Both the position numbers and the translations under genes were made by a program. Below the pieces are notes generated by a model. The model worked only from the letters and a program-made list of their open reading frames with translations, had not been told where the DNA came from and made no database searches. From an uncultured Clostridia bacterium (GTDB lineage: Bacteria > Bacillota > Clostridia > Oscillospirales > Acutalibacteraceae), in NCBI GenBank assembly GCA_937916195.1, contig CALFTO010000009.1, positions 1 to 6,778 of the forward strand: a DNA stretch of 6,778 bases, read 5' to 3'. This document shows, in pieces, positions 1 through 4,752 of this stretch (its first letter is position 1; each line of letters begins with the position of its first letter).

Positions 1-45
1 TTTATCTACCATTAGGTGCTTTTTTGTACTGTCCGCACAATTTGG

Positions 46-76
46 GGCAGTTCAAACGGACTGCCTAATATTTTTT
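46..76 (+). terminator. Possible plus-strand intrinsic terminator at left edge
   Basis: GGCAGT (46-51) and ACTGCC (60-65) form a 6-bp stem with an 8-base loop, followed by TAATA and a run of six T (71-76). The T run lies on the plus-strand side, so it would stop a plus-strand gene to the left of the window, convergent with the reductase gene. An alternative fold pairs GTCCG (31-35) with CGGAC (57-61). The stem is short, so confidence is modest. No separate T-tailed hairpin for the minus-strand reductase gene is visible before the window ends. Confidence 0.4.
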
Positions 77-82
77 ATTTGA

Positions 83-1099
83 TTATAAAAGGTCATCAAA
101 AAGATGAATATTCTTCTCTTCTGCTTTTAATTCACCATTCTGAATTTTCTTAATAACCTCAACAATGCGGTCGTTAATTGGTGTTGCAACGCCGTGTTTC
201 TTACCGAAATCACAAACAACACCGTTGATTGCGTCAACCTCGCAGGGCTTACCTTTTTTCAAATCCTGAAGCATTGAGGGCTCAATGTCGCGGTGCTTCT
301 TAAGAGCGATTGGAAGCAAAAACTGTGCAAATGCACGCTTTAACGCACCATTCCAATAGAAAAGACCAACAATATTCTTACCCTGAACAGGTGCGAATTC
401 AACACCCGATGCGTGACCAACATCAATGATTTCTTTCATACAACGAACGGCAACCTTTTGCCCCTCTTTATTTTCAGTAACATCACCGAAAACACCGCCT
501 ACAACCGTGCCAAGACCTGAGAATGTGGAGTTGATAAGTAATTTTGACCAACGAGCACCCATAAGATTTTCTTCTTCGTGAACAGGGCACATCATTTCAA
601 GCAAATCCTTAACCATTTTGAACTGTGCGTCGGTAATTCCGTCCATTTTGCCCATATGGAATGAAAGACTGTCTTTGTCACTTGTGAGCTCGCAAACGCC
701 CGGTTCAACGAGAGCAGCACCCCATTCAACAGCACAACCCATTGTGTGCTCTGTGCCGACAATTTCAGCAATTGCAGGCTCAGGAATACCGTTCTGAAGT
801 GTTACAATAACGCCGTCGTCAGTGAGGTAATCTTTAAGCATTGTTACAACCTCTTTGTTGAACAACTGCTTTGTAAGAAGTATAATTACATCATATTTGC
901 CTTCCATCTGGTCGGGTGTAATTGCTTTTACGGATACGGTCATATCAACTGTGCCGATAATCTTTGCGCCCTTTGTGTTAAGCGCTTCAACGTGAGCCTT
1001 GTTTCTGTTGATAAGGTCAACCTCGCCACCGTTTTTAGTAATAAACGCACCGAGTACAGTTCCCAAAGAGCCTGCACCGTAAATCGCATATCTTGCCAT
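83..1099 (-). CDS. Ketopantoate reductase family protein (2-dehydropantoate 2-reductase, PanE/ApbA-like)
   Basis: This is a 338-residue cytoplasmic NADPH-dependent reductase of the PanE/ApbA family, whose classical reaction reduces 2-dehydropantoate to pantoate for vitamin B5 and coenzyme A synthesis. An N-terminal Rossmann motif GAGSLG is at residues 8-13, LQNG is at about 101-104, and the family lysine lies in WSKLLINS (Lys186). The C-terminal signature SMLQDLKKGKPCEVDAING includes Glu287, matching the substrate-binding Glu of the E. coli enzyme, and Asn292. At 338 residues it is longer than the usual 300 or so; the extra length lies in the helical domain around residues 230-275. The start at 1099 is preferred over an ATG six codons upstream because a GGGG ribosome site precedes it and the protein then begins directly with the Rossmann strand. 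It is monocistronic with its own promoter. Family membership is certain, but many paralogues act on other 2-keto acids and no pantothenate genes are nearby, so no symbol is given. Confidence 0.93.
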   Translation of the reverse strand: MARYAIYGAGSLGTVLGAFITKNGGEVDLINRNKAHVEALNTKGAKIIGTVDMTVSVKAITPDQMEGKYDVIILLTKQLFNKEVVTMLKDYLTDDGVIVTLQNGIPEPAIAEIVGTEHTMGCAVEWGAALVEPGVCELTSDKDSLSFHMGKMDGITDAQFKMVKDLLEMMCPVHEEENLMGARWSKLLINSTFSGLGTVVGGVFGDVTENKEGQKVAVRCMKEIIDVGHASGVEFAPVQGKNIVGLFYWNGALKRAFAQFLLPIALKKHRDIEPSMLQDLKKGKPCEVDAINGVVCDFGKKHGVATPINDRIVEVIKKIQNGELKAEEKNIHLFDDLL

Positions 1100-1140
1100 A
1101 AATAAACCCCATTTCAAGTTGTGAATTTTTTGTCAAAGTA

Positions 1141-1169
1141 ATTATATACCTTTTATATCGAATTTTCAA
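1141..1169 (-). promoter_or_regulatory. Sigma-A-type promoter of the reductase gene
   Basis: Read on the minus strand, TTGAAA (1164-1169) and a perfect TATAAT (1141-1146) are separated by exactly 17 bases. Transcription would begin near 1134, giving a leader of about 35 bases before the ATG at 1099. It lies between the upstream operon's terminator and the reductase start, so the reductase is a separate transcription unit. No operator-like palindrome overlaps it. Confidence 0.8.
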
Positions 1170-1170
1170 T

Positions 1171-1206
1171 ATAAAATTATATGGCGAGGTCTTTTGAACT
1201 CGCCAT
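1171..1206 (-). terminator. Intrinsic terminator of the phosphodiesterase/propeller operon
   Basis: ATGGCGAG (1181-1188) and CTCGCCAT (1199-1206) form a perfect 8-bp stem with a 10-base loop. On the minus strand the hairpin is followed by ATAATTTTAT. It sits 24 bases past the stop codon of the propeller gene, the expected place for the operon terminator. The T tail is interrupted, so termination may be incomplete. Confidence 0.65.
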
Positions 1207-1230
1207 TTTGCACTTTGCGTTTTGCATTTA

Positions 1231-2187
1231 TTATATCTCTGCTTCGTACATACCAATACATTCTCTGCCTGTAAGGTTATTTGAAACATTTCTTGCGTTG
1301 AAATAAAGTCTTAATTTGCCTTTGTAATAGGTGAGACAGCAAGCATAAACATACTGCGCCATCCAACGACTGTTGCCACAAGTTTGCGGTACTAAAAACG
1401 GCTTTACAAATTCAAAATTTATTCCGTCGTCTGATTTTAAAAGCATAATCGCCGAGTGGCTTTTGCCGTTTTCTTCAAAAAGACCGTTTTGAAGTCCTAT
1501 GTAACAGTCAGCCAACTTATAAACCTTTAAGCAACCTGAACAAAGGTTAAGATATTGAATGTTTTTATCAGGGCTGATAATAGGTTTTTCCCTTGATATG
1601 TAGCCGCTTGTTACGCTTTCGCTCTCTGCAAAGCTTATGTGTGTAGGCTCGCAAAATCCGCAGTCTTCAATAAAAGTCTGCCCACAGGAATAATACATTC
1701 TGTAACCACTTTCAGTAGCCATCAAAAAGGGATTTGAAATTGCAAAACCATTGTTGTATTCTTCATAATCGCGGGTTTTACCGATTACTAAATACGGCTT
1801 TGTCCAATCAATAAGATTTTCTGATTCAACACAGTAGATTTCTGATTTCCATTTCGCACCAACAAGGCTTAAAAGATTAAAAATTACAGGTCGCGTTCTC
1901 TCATAGAAAAGATAATATTTTCCGTCAATGTAGTTAATATTAGGTCGCATTGCACGGTTAACGATTTTACCCTTATTTTCAAAGCTTATACCGTCAGCAC
2001 TTTCATAATGATATACACCGAAAAATGTGTGACAGAATAAATGCCATTTGCCGTCGTGTGACACATCAGGAGTTATAACGCTCGGGTCAGCAATAACAAA
2101 ACTGTTCCAAGGGTTTTTAAGTATGGGATTTCCCTCGTAAAGCTTAAATTCAGCAGAGTTAAACTGCTCAAAGGTTAAATTTTTCAT
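1231..2187 (-). CDS. Five-bladed beta-propeller glycoside hydrolase-like protein (GH43/GH130/GH32 type)
   Basis: A 318-residue soluble protein with no signal peptide or membrane segment, so presumably cytoplasmic. It shows the repeated sequence pattern of five-bladed propeller glycosidases and glycoside phosphorylases: ADPSVI at residues 33-38 (Asp34 fits the catalytic-base position in this fold), then DGKWHLF (about 45-51), DGKYYLFY (88-95), SNPFL...GYRMYYS (151-167) and KGKLRLYFNAR (299-309). Each resembles the W/Y-aromatic strand that closes a blade. It should act on a glycan or sugar conjugate, but substrate and exact family cannot be read from sequence, and the acid residue is not assigned. 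The ATG at 2187 lies 10 bases after the stop of the phosphodiesterase gene, with no good ribosome site of its own, suggesting translational coupling. An alternative TTG start at 2220 would overlap the upstream gene and lacks a ribosome site. Fold confident, function not. Confidence 0.75.
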   Translation of the reverse strand: MKNLTFEQFNSAEFKLYEGNPILKNPWNSFVIADPSVITPDVSHDGKWHLFCHTFFGVYHYESADGISFENKGKIVNRAMRPNINYIDGKYYLFYERTRPVIFNLLSLVGAKWKSEIYCVESENLIDWTKPYLVIGKTRDYEEYNNGFAISNPFLMATESGYRMYYSCGQTFIEDCGFCEPTHISFAESESVTSGYISREKPIISPDKNIQYLNLCSGCLKVYKLADCYIGLQNGLFEENGKSHSAIMLLKSDDGINFEFVKPFLVPQTCGNSRWMAQYVYACCLTYYKGKLRLYFNARNVSNNLTGRECIGMYEAEI

Positions 2188-2197
2188 TTTATCACTA

Positions 2198-3178
2198 TCA
2201 AAATTCTTTGTTTGTAACAATAAATGTCATTCGTTCCTGAATACTTGTACCACCGTGGTCTGTTCCAATTCCACCGTGGTCAGAGGTCACAATAATAAGC
2301 CAATCCTCTGTTTCGTATGTATCTCTTGACTTAATTGCATTGAGTGCTTCATAACCATAATTATCAGCAGTTTTGAACGCTTCTTTGTATTTTGGATTGT
2401 TATAAGTAAATCCATAATTATGACCTGTTGAGTCTGTTGGCTCATAAATAACAAAAATGAAATCTGCACAATCTTTCTCGTTGATTTCTTCAAGTGTGGC
2501 TTCGTGTGAAGTCTTGTCATTTTTGAATTTATTAAAAGTAACATCAAGGTTGTTTTCTTCGCAGTAGTCCTTTTCAAGAAGATATGTTGCATTGTTTCTT
2601 GAAAAATGACCTGCCCATTTTGTAATAAAAGCAGAACTGTCTATAACCTTATCTTCAACAAGCGTGGTAAGAAGTGTCTTATGTTCAAGAGATTTAGTAA
2701 TATCGTTTCCGGTGATGCCGTGCTCGTCTGCCCATACACCTGTGAGAATTGAACACCAACCGGGTGCAGTTGAAGTGTCCTGTGTGTTGGGGGCAGGGTA
2801 GTTAACACCACCGCAATATGCAAGGTTAATTGAAGCCCCGTCATCAAGCAATGCAGAAATAGCACTGTTTTGGCTCTGCATTTCCGTGAGAATATCAGCA
2901 CGGCAACCGTCATAACCGATAATAATTGCTTTTTTCTCGGTTTTACCTTCGGGGAGCTCACCCTCAAAATGAGCTTTGATTATATTGTAAAGTTCAGTTT
3001 GCGGAATTGCAGTTTCAATTGTATTTTCATATCCTACCAAAGCAACATTCTGTCTGAATAATTCTTCAGTATCACCCGAATCTTTTGCATATTCCATTTT
3101 TGGAATTAAAATAGCAGATGCAATAATTCCACCAATCAAAATAAGCGCCAAAGCAATAATTATAATCTTCTTTTTCAT
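2198..3178 (-). CDS. Membrane-anchored type I phosphodiesterase/nucleotide pyrophosphatase-superfamily enzyme
   Basis: A 326-residue member of the alkaline phosphatase superfamily, closest in motifs to type I phosphodiesterase/nucleotide pyrophosphatases, two-zinc enzymes that hydrolyse phosphodiester or pyrophosphate bonds. Residues 2-26 (KKK followed by a long I/A/L/G stretch) form an N-terminal anchor or uncleaved signal, placing the catalytic domain outside the membrane. Metal and active-site motifs occur in family order: IIIGYDGCRAD (Asp90), the nucleophile region TSTAPGW (Thr137 most likely), SILTGVWADEHGI (143-155), YEPTDSTGHNYG (Asp249, His253), VTSDHGG (Asp300, His301) and TDHGG (His308). 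All expected ligands are present, so the enzyme looks active. AAAGGAG lies about 8 bases before the ATG at 3178, which decides that start over one 11 codons upstream. It is the first gene of a two-gene operon with the propeller protein 10 bases behind it. The substrate is unknown; a sugar nucleotide, lipid-linked or teichoic-acid-like phosphodiester would fit the partner, but this is inference. Confidence 0.85.
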   Translation of the reverse strand: MKKKIIIIALALILIGGIIASAILIPKMEYAKDSGDTEELFRQNVALVGYENTIETAIPQTELYNIIKAHFEGELPEGKTEKKAIIIGYDGCRADILTEMQSQNSAISALLDDGASINLAYCGGVNYPAPNTQDTSTAPGWCSILTGVWADEHGITGNDITKSLEHKTLLTTLVEDKVIDSSAFITKWAGHFSRNNATYLLEKDYCEENNLDVTFNKFKNDKTSHEATLEEINEKDCADFIFVIYEPTDSTGHNYGFTYNNPKYKEAFKTADNYGYEALNAIKSRDTYETEDWLIIVTSDHGGIGTDHGGTSIQERMTFIVTNKEF

Positions 3179-3201
3179 AAACCCAACTCCTTTATATACC
3201 A

Positions 3202-3230
3202 ATAATAGCACAAAATATAATCAAAAACAA
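3202..3230 (-). promoter_or_regulatory. Promoter of the phosphodiesterase/propeller operon
   Basis: On the minus strand TTGTTT (3225-3230) and TATTAT (3202-3207) are 17 bases apart, and the -10 box has an extended TG at TGCTATTAT. Transcription would start near 3195, leaving a very short leader that begins at the AAAGGAG ribosome site. The -35 box is weak; the extended -10 probably compensates. Confidence 0.6.
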
Positions 3231-3237
3231 GAACATT

Positions 3238-3250
3238 AGGGGACGTTTCC
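3238..3250. repeat. Degenerate third copy of the GGGGACGGTTC repeat
   Basis: AGGGGACGTTTCC resembles the AGGGGACGGTTCTT core of the inverted repeats at 3322-3346 and 3970-3994, with one mismatch in the first ten bases. It lies just upstream of the operon promoter in plus orientation, without the flanking ACACA/TGTGT ends. It may be a decayed copy or a related motif. Confidence 0.4.
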
Positions 3251-3310
3251 TTTTTATTGACTTTATACAAAATTAGTGATATATTTGAATCAAGGTTAGA
3301 TGAAAAAAGT

Positions 3311-3356
3311 CACAAGGGACGACACAAAAGAACCGTCCCCTTGTGTTTTCTTTTTT
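3311..3356 (+). terminator. Terminator-like hairpin containing the left GGGGACGGTTC repeat
   Basis: CACAAGGGACG (3311-3321) pairs with CGTCCCCTTGTG (3334-3345), with one bulged base and a 12-base loop, and is followed on the plus strand by TTTTCTTTTTT. It has the shape of a strong intrinsic terminator, yet no plus-strand gene precedes it in the window. It more probably is a repeat element with terminator-like form, or shields the DUF3592 gene from upstream read-through. Confidence 0.5.
3322..3346 (-). repeat. Left copy of an inverted 25-bp GGGGACGGTTC repeat
   Basis: Read on the minus strand, ACACAAGGGGACGGTTCTT followed by TTGTGT matches the plus-strand copy at 3970-3994 in 24 of 25 positions. 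Each copy has ACACA...TGTGT ends that can pair with one another. The two copies face each other across about 620 bases holding the DUF3592 gene. Confidence 0.75.
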
Positions 3357-3399
3357 AGTAAAATCGCTCTTCGCTAAATTTAGTGAAATACAAGCAAAT

Positions 3400-3423
3400 A
3401 ATACAGTATAAATATACTGTATT
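3400..3423. promoter_or_regulatory. Perfect 11+2+11 palindrome, candidate operator
   Basis: AATACAGTATA (3400-3410), AA (3411-3412) and TATACTGTATT (3413-3423) form a perfect inverted repeat with a two-base centre, about 57 bases before the presumed ATG of the DUF3592 gene. A two-fold symmetric site of this size is typical of a dimeric repressor. A convincing promoter beside it could not be identified; the best guess is CTGTAT-N17-TAATAT overlapping the right arm. A hairpin in RNA is the alternative reading. Confidence 0.5.
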
Positions 3424-3479
3424 TTAACATTAGAAGCGTTAATATAAATAATGCCAAGAAAGGATCGATACAAATTTAT

Positions 3480-3954
3480 ATGACATATACGGATTTTGGA
3501 GAATTCAAAAAACAAGTAAAAAATATTATGCCGGGATTTATTTTTTTTTGTGGGAATTGTTCTGTCTTTTAGTTGCGTGGTTACAATTATAATCGGAATT
3601 CCGGGATATAAAGAAGAGATTTCACAATTAAACTGGATAAAGACGGAAGCAACTGTTACTAATGTATATGAGCGTATGACAACAAACGGAAATAAATATA
3701 TTATACATGATATTTTATATGAATACAGTGCAGAAGAAAATGTATACACCGGTTTAATCGAGTCTGTAAATTATAAAAAAATCGGAGATGAGTTTGAAAT
3801 AAAATACAATCCACAATCTCCCGAAAAATCCACTTCTGTATTAAAACCAAATGTAAACTTCATTATATTTGGAGTGATTTTAGGGATAAGCGGAATATTA
3901 TTGATGATACTTCCTTTTATTTTCAAAAAAAATTTTCATAAAAATAAATCCTAA
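3480..3954 (+). CDS. DUF3592-family membrane protein, reading frame broken at a T9 run
   Basis: Two overlapping frames make one gene. The ATG at 3480 opens MTYTDFGEFKKQVKNIMPGF and runs into a stop after the T run at 3541-3549. The following frame, open from a GTG at 3550 to the TAA at 3952-3954, supplies the other 134 residues. With eight T instead of nine, the two parts join into a 157-residue protein whose first membrane helix (about residues 18-39) is restored across the junction. The centre (ATVTNVYERM...KIGDEFEIKYNPQSPEKS) has the DUF3592 pattern: a small beta domain with a G-D-x-F/V-x-I-x-Y-N/D-P motif. A second membrane helix (about 129-150) and a lysine-rich tail follow. AAAGGA precedes the ATG at an unusually long 15 bases. 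It is the only plausible plus-strand gene here, flanked by inverted repeats. It could be a pseudogene, a slippage-switched gene or a sequencing error. Function of the family is unknown. Confidence 0.65.
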
Positions 3955-3967
3955 AATAACATTTAAA

Positions 3968-3996
3968 GAACACAAGGGGACGGTTCTTCTGTGTTC
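3968..3996 (+). repeat. Right copy of the inverted GGGGACGGTTC repeat
   Basis: GAACACA (3968-3974) and TGTGTTC (3990-3996) are perfectly paired ends around AGGGGACGGTTCTTC. The core 3970-3994 is the inverse of 3322-3346 with one mismatch. It begins 14 bases after the DUF3592 stop codon and has no T tail, so it is not itself a terminator. Confidence 0.75.
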
Positions 3997-4028
3997 GATG
4001 AATCCACCAACTAAAACTTAATAATTCA

Positions 4029-4066
4029 AAAAACAGGGCGAGATAGAGAATCTTCGTCCTGTTTTT
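4029..4066 (+). terminator. Plus-strand terminator after the DUF3592 gene
   Basis: AAAAACAGGGCGAGAT pairs with ATCTTCGTCCTGTTTTT: a stem of about 12 pairs with G-T wobbles and one bulge, small loop, and five T at the end. It is correctly placed to end the DUF3592 transcript, 75 bases past its stop. Only six bases separate it from the minus-strand terminator that follows. Confidence 0.75.
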
Positions 4067-4072
4067 AAATGC

Positions 4073-4105
4073 AAAAAAGACCTTGCATAGAAAATGCAAG
4101 GTCTT
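4073..4105 (-). terminator. Minus-strand terminator B (copy of the 27-bp terminator core)
   Basis: AAGACCTTGCAT (4077-4088) and ATGCAAGGTCTT (4094-4105) form a perfect 12-bp stem with a 5-base loop. On the minus strand the hairpin is followed by an unbroken T run (4078-4073). Its 27-base core (4077-4103) is identical to that at 4567-4593, exactly 490 bases away. It ends structured element B. Confidence 0.85.
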
Positions 4106-4290
4106 GAATTATATTTATGATTTGCCCACTGAAAATATTGTCGCGTTGCTCGCTTGGAGCGCGTCGCACCGCTCTGTATTTTCACATAATAATCAACTTC
4201 GCTTCATCTGTCACCGGCAGCGCTCGTTTGTCGTAGCAAAAACGATTTATCGTCTGCAGGGCAAAAATTTTTATCGTGTGCAAGGTCATA
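4073..4290 (-). ncRNA. Putative structured RNA element B
   Basis: This stretch is visibly GC-richer than its surroundings and holds nested complementary segments: GACCTTGCA (4079-4087) with TGCAAGGTC (4279-4287), TTTGCCC (4121-4127) with GGGCAAA (4259-4265), and TGAAAATA (4130-4137) with TATTTTCA (4177-4184). A GC-rich small hairpin CGCT-TGG-AGCG lies inside. It ends on the minus strand in terminator B. The upstream GACCTTGCA (in RNA sense) competes for the 3' arm of that terminator. No clear promoter was found, so it may be transcribed by read-through or be a decayed element. An 87-codon open frame across it is not thought to be coding. The family is not recognised. Confidence 0.4.
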
Positions 4291-4308
4291 TTTTCTGTTA
4301 CTTTTTCC

Positions 4309-4512
4309 GCTATCCAGATTACTTTTTTTCTCTTAATTTTCTTTAATTTTTTCAGAAATTTTCTTTTATTTTTCCTTGAAAAAAATTAAGTTTTTTCTTT
4401 AATTTTTCTTGAAAATTACGAGAAAGTAAATAGCCACAAACCACGCAGTAGAGCCGTTTGAAAGGGGAAAAGGGAAGATTAACAGAAAGTTAAAAGAAAG
4501 GAAAAGAAAAGG
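4309..4512. other. Low-complexity pyrimidine/purine strand-biased tract
   Basis: On the plus strand 4309-4425 is mostly T and C and 4455-4512 mostly A and G, so the halves can form long imperfect duplexes. The 15-mer TTTTCTTTAATTTTT occurs at 4337-4351 and 4393-4407. A local inverted repeat pairs GAAAAAAATTAAG (4378-4390) with CTTTAATTTTTC (4397-4408). No gene is seen here; it separates RNA elements A and B. Confidence 0.5.
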
Positions 4513-4558
4513 CTTGTTTTGCCGTCAGTTAAATATTTTGCAAGGTGACTTTTAAGGC

Positions 4559-4593
4559 AAAAAAAGAAGACCTTGCATAGAAAATGCAAGGTC
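4559..4593 (-). terminator. Minus-strand terminator A, shared by the small RNA and the toxin operon
   Basis: GACCTTGCAT (4569-4578) and ATGCAAGGTC (4584-4593) form a perfect 10-bp stem with loop AGAAA (TTTCT in the minus-strand sense), followed on the minus strand by TTC and seven T (4565-4559). It is the first intrinsic terminator after the AbiEii-like stop codon and also ends the small RNA that starts near 4710. Its 5' arm can instead pair with the 5' end of that RNA. Confidence 0.88.
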
Positions 4594-4710
4594 ATAAATT
4601 TTGAAAAAATTTATACTTTTCTTTCACAACTGAAAATCAGCGGAAAGGATAAGCGATTTTGCCCCATGTAAGGATGAAGGGGAGTGCCTTGGGGCATAGT
4701 AACCTTGCAC
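4559..4710 (-). ncRNA. Putative small RNA A with mutually exclusive closing stem and terminator
   Basis: About 150 bases from a predicted start at G4710 to the T7 tract. In RNA order: GUGCAAGGU (4710-4702) at the extreme 5' end; hairpin P2, UGCCCCA (4696-4690) with UGGGGCA (4666-4660) and an inner AGG/CCU; hairpin P3, AAAAUC (4660-4655, sharing one base with P2) with GAUUUU (4638-4633); hairpin P4, AUAAAUUUU with AAAAUUUAU (4614-4594), nine perfect pairs; then the terminator. The 5' UGCAAGGU is perfectly complementary to ACCUUGCA (4592-4585), the terminator's 5' arm, so a closing stem P1 around P2-P4 and the terminator cannot coexist. This is riboswitch-like geometry, but no minus-strand gene follows for over 1 kb, so a stand-alone or orphan RNA is more likely. 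It matches no RNA family I recognise; a 6S-like role is a loose alternative. Confidence 0.6.
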
Positions 4711-4715
4711 TTTTT

Positions 4716-4743
4716 ATTATACAACAACTAAAAATAAATTCAA
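4716..4743 (-). promoter_or_regulatory. Promoter of small RNA A
   Basis: On the minus strand TTGAAT (4738-4743) and a perfect TATAAT (4716-4721) are 16 bases apart. It lies entirely between the toxin stop codon (4753) and the RNA. The expected start, six bases past the -10 box, is G4710, exactly the first base of the segment that can form the closing stem, which supports both calls. Confidence 0.72.
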
Positions 4744-4752
4744 TAGAATTTA

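Noticed and set aside
746..1105. A 119-codon plus-strand open frame within the reductase gene
   Set aside because: It is antisense to a gene with unmistakable family motifs and has no ribosome site or recognisable domain.
3273..3749. A 158-codon minus-strand open frame opposite the DUF3592 gene
   Set aside because: It lies antisense to the better-supported DUF3592 frame and across the repeat hairpin, and its composition is that of AT-rich shadow sequence.
4083..4346. An 87-codon plus-strand open frame across element B
   Set aside because: It would start on TTG inside the terminator B stem, has no ribosome site, resembles no protein family, and runs over the nested complementary segments that better explain this sequence.
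4073..4710. A type III toxin-antitoxin RNA (tandem-repeat antitoxin RNA)
   Set aside because: Type III systems place short tandem repeats and a terminator upstream of an endoribonuclease toxin gene. Here the RNA is downstream of a nucleotidyltransferase toxin, the repeats are only two and 490 bases apart, and a protein antitoxin is present.
4559..4710. A classical cis riboswitch controlling a downstream gene
   Set aside because: The geometry fits, but the next minus-strand start codon is at 3178, beyond a second terminator and a plus-strand gene, so there is no direct target. It is reported as a structured RNA instead.
4067..4720. A CRISPR array, because of repeated TGCAAGGT and direct repeats
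   Set aside because: The copies are irregularly spaced, in both orientations, and the two long repeats are terminators 490 bases apart; there are no regular spacers and no cas genes.
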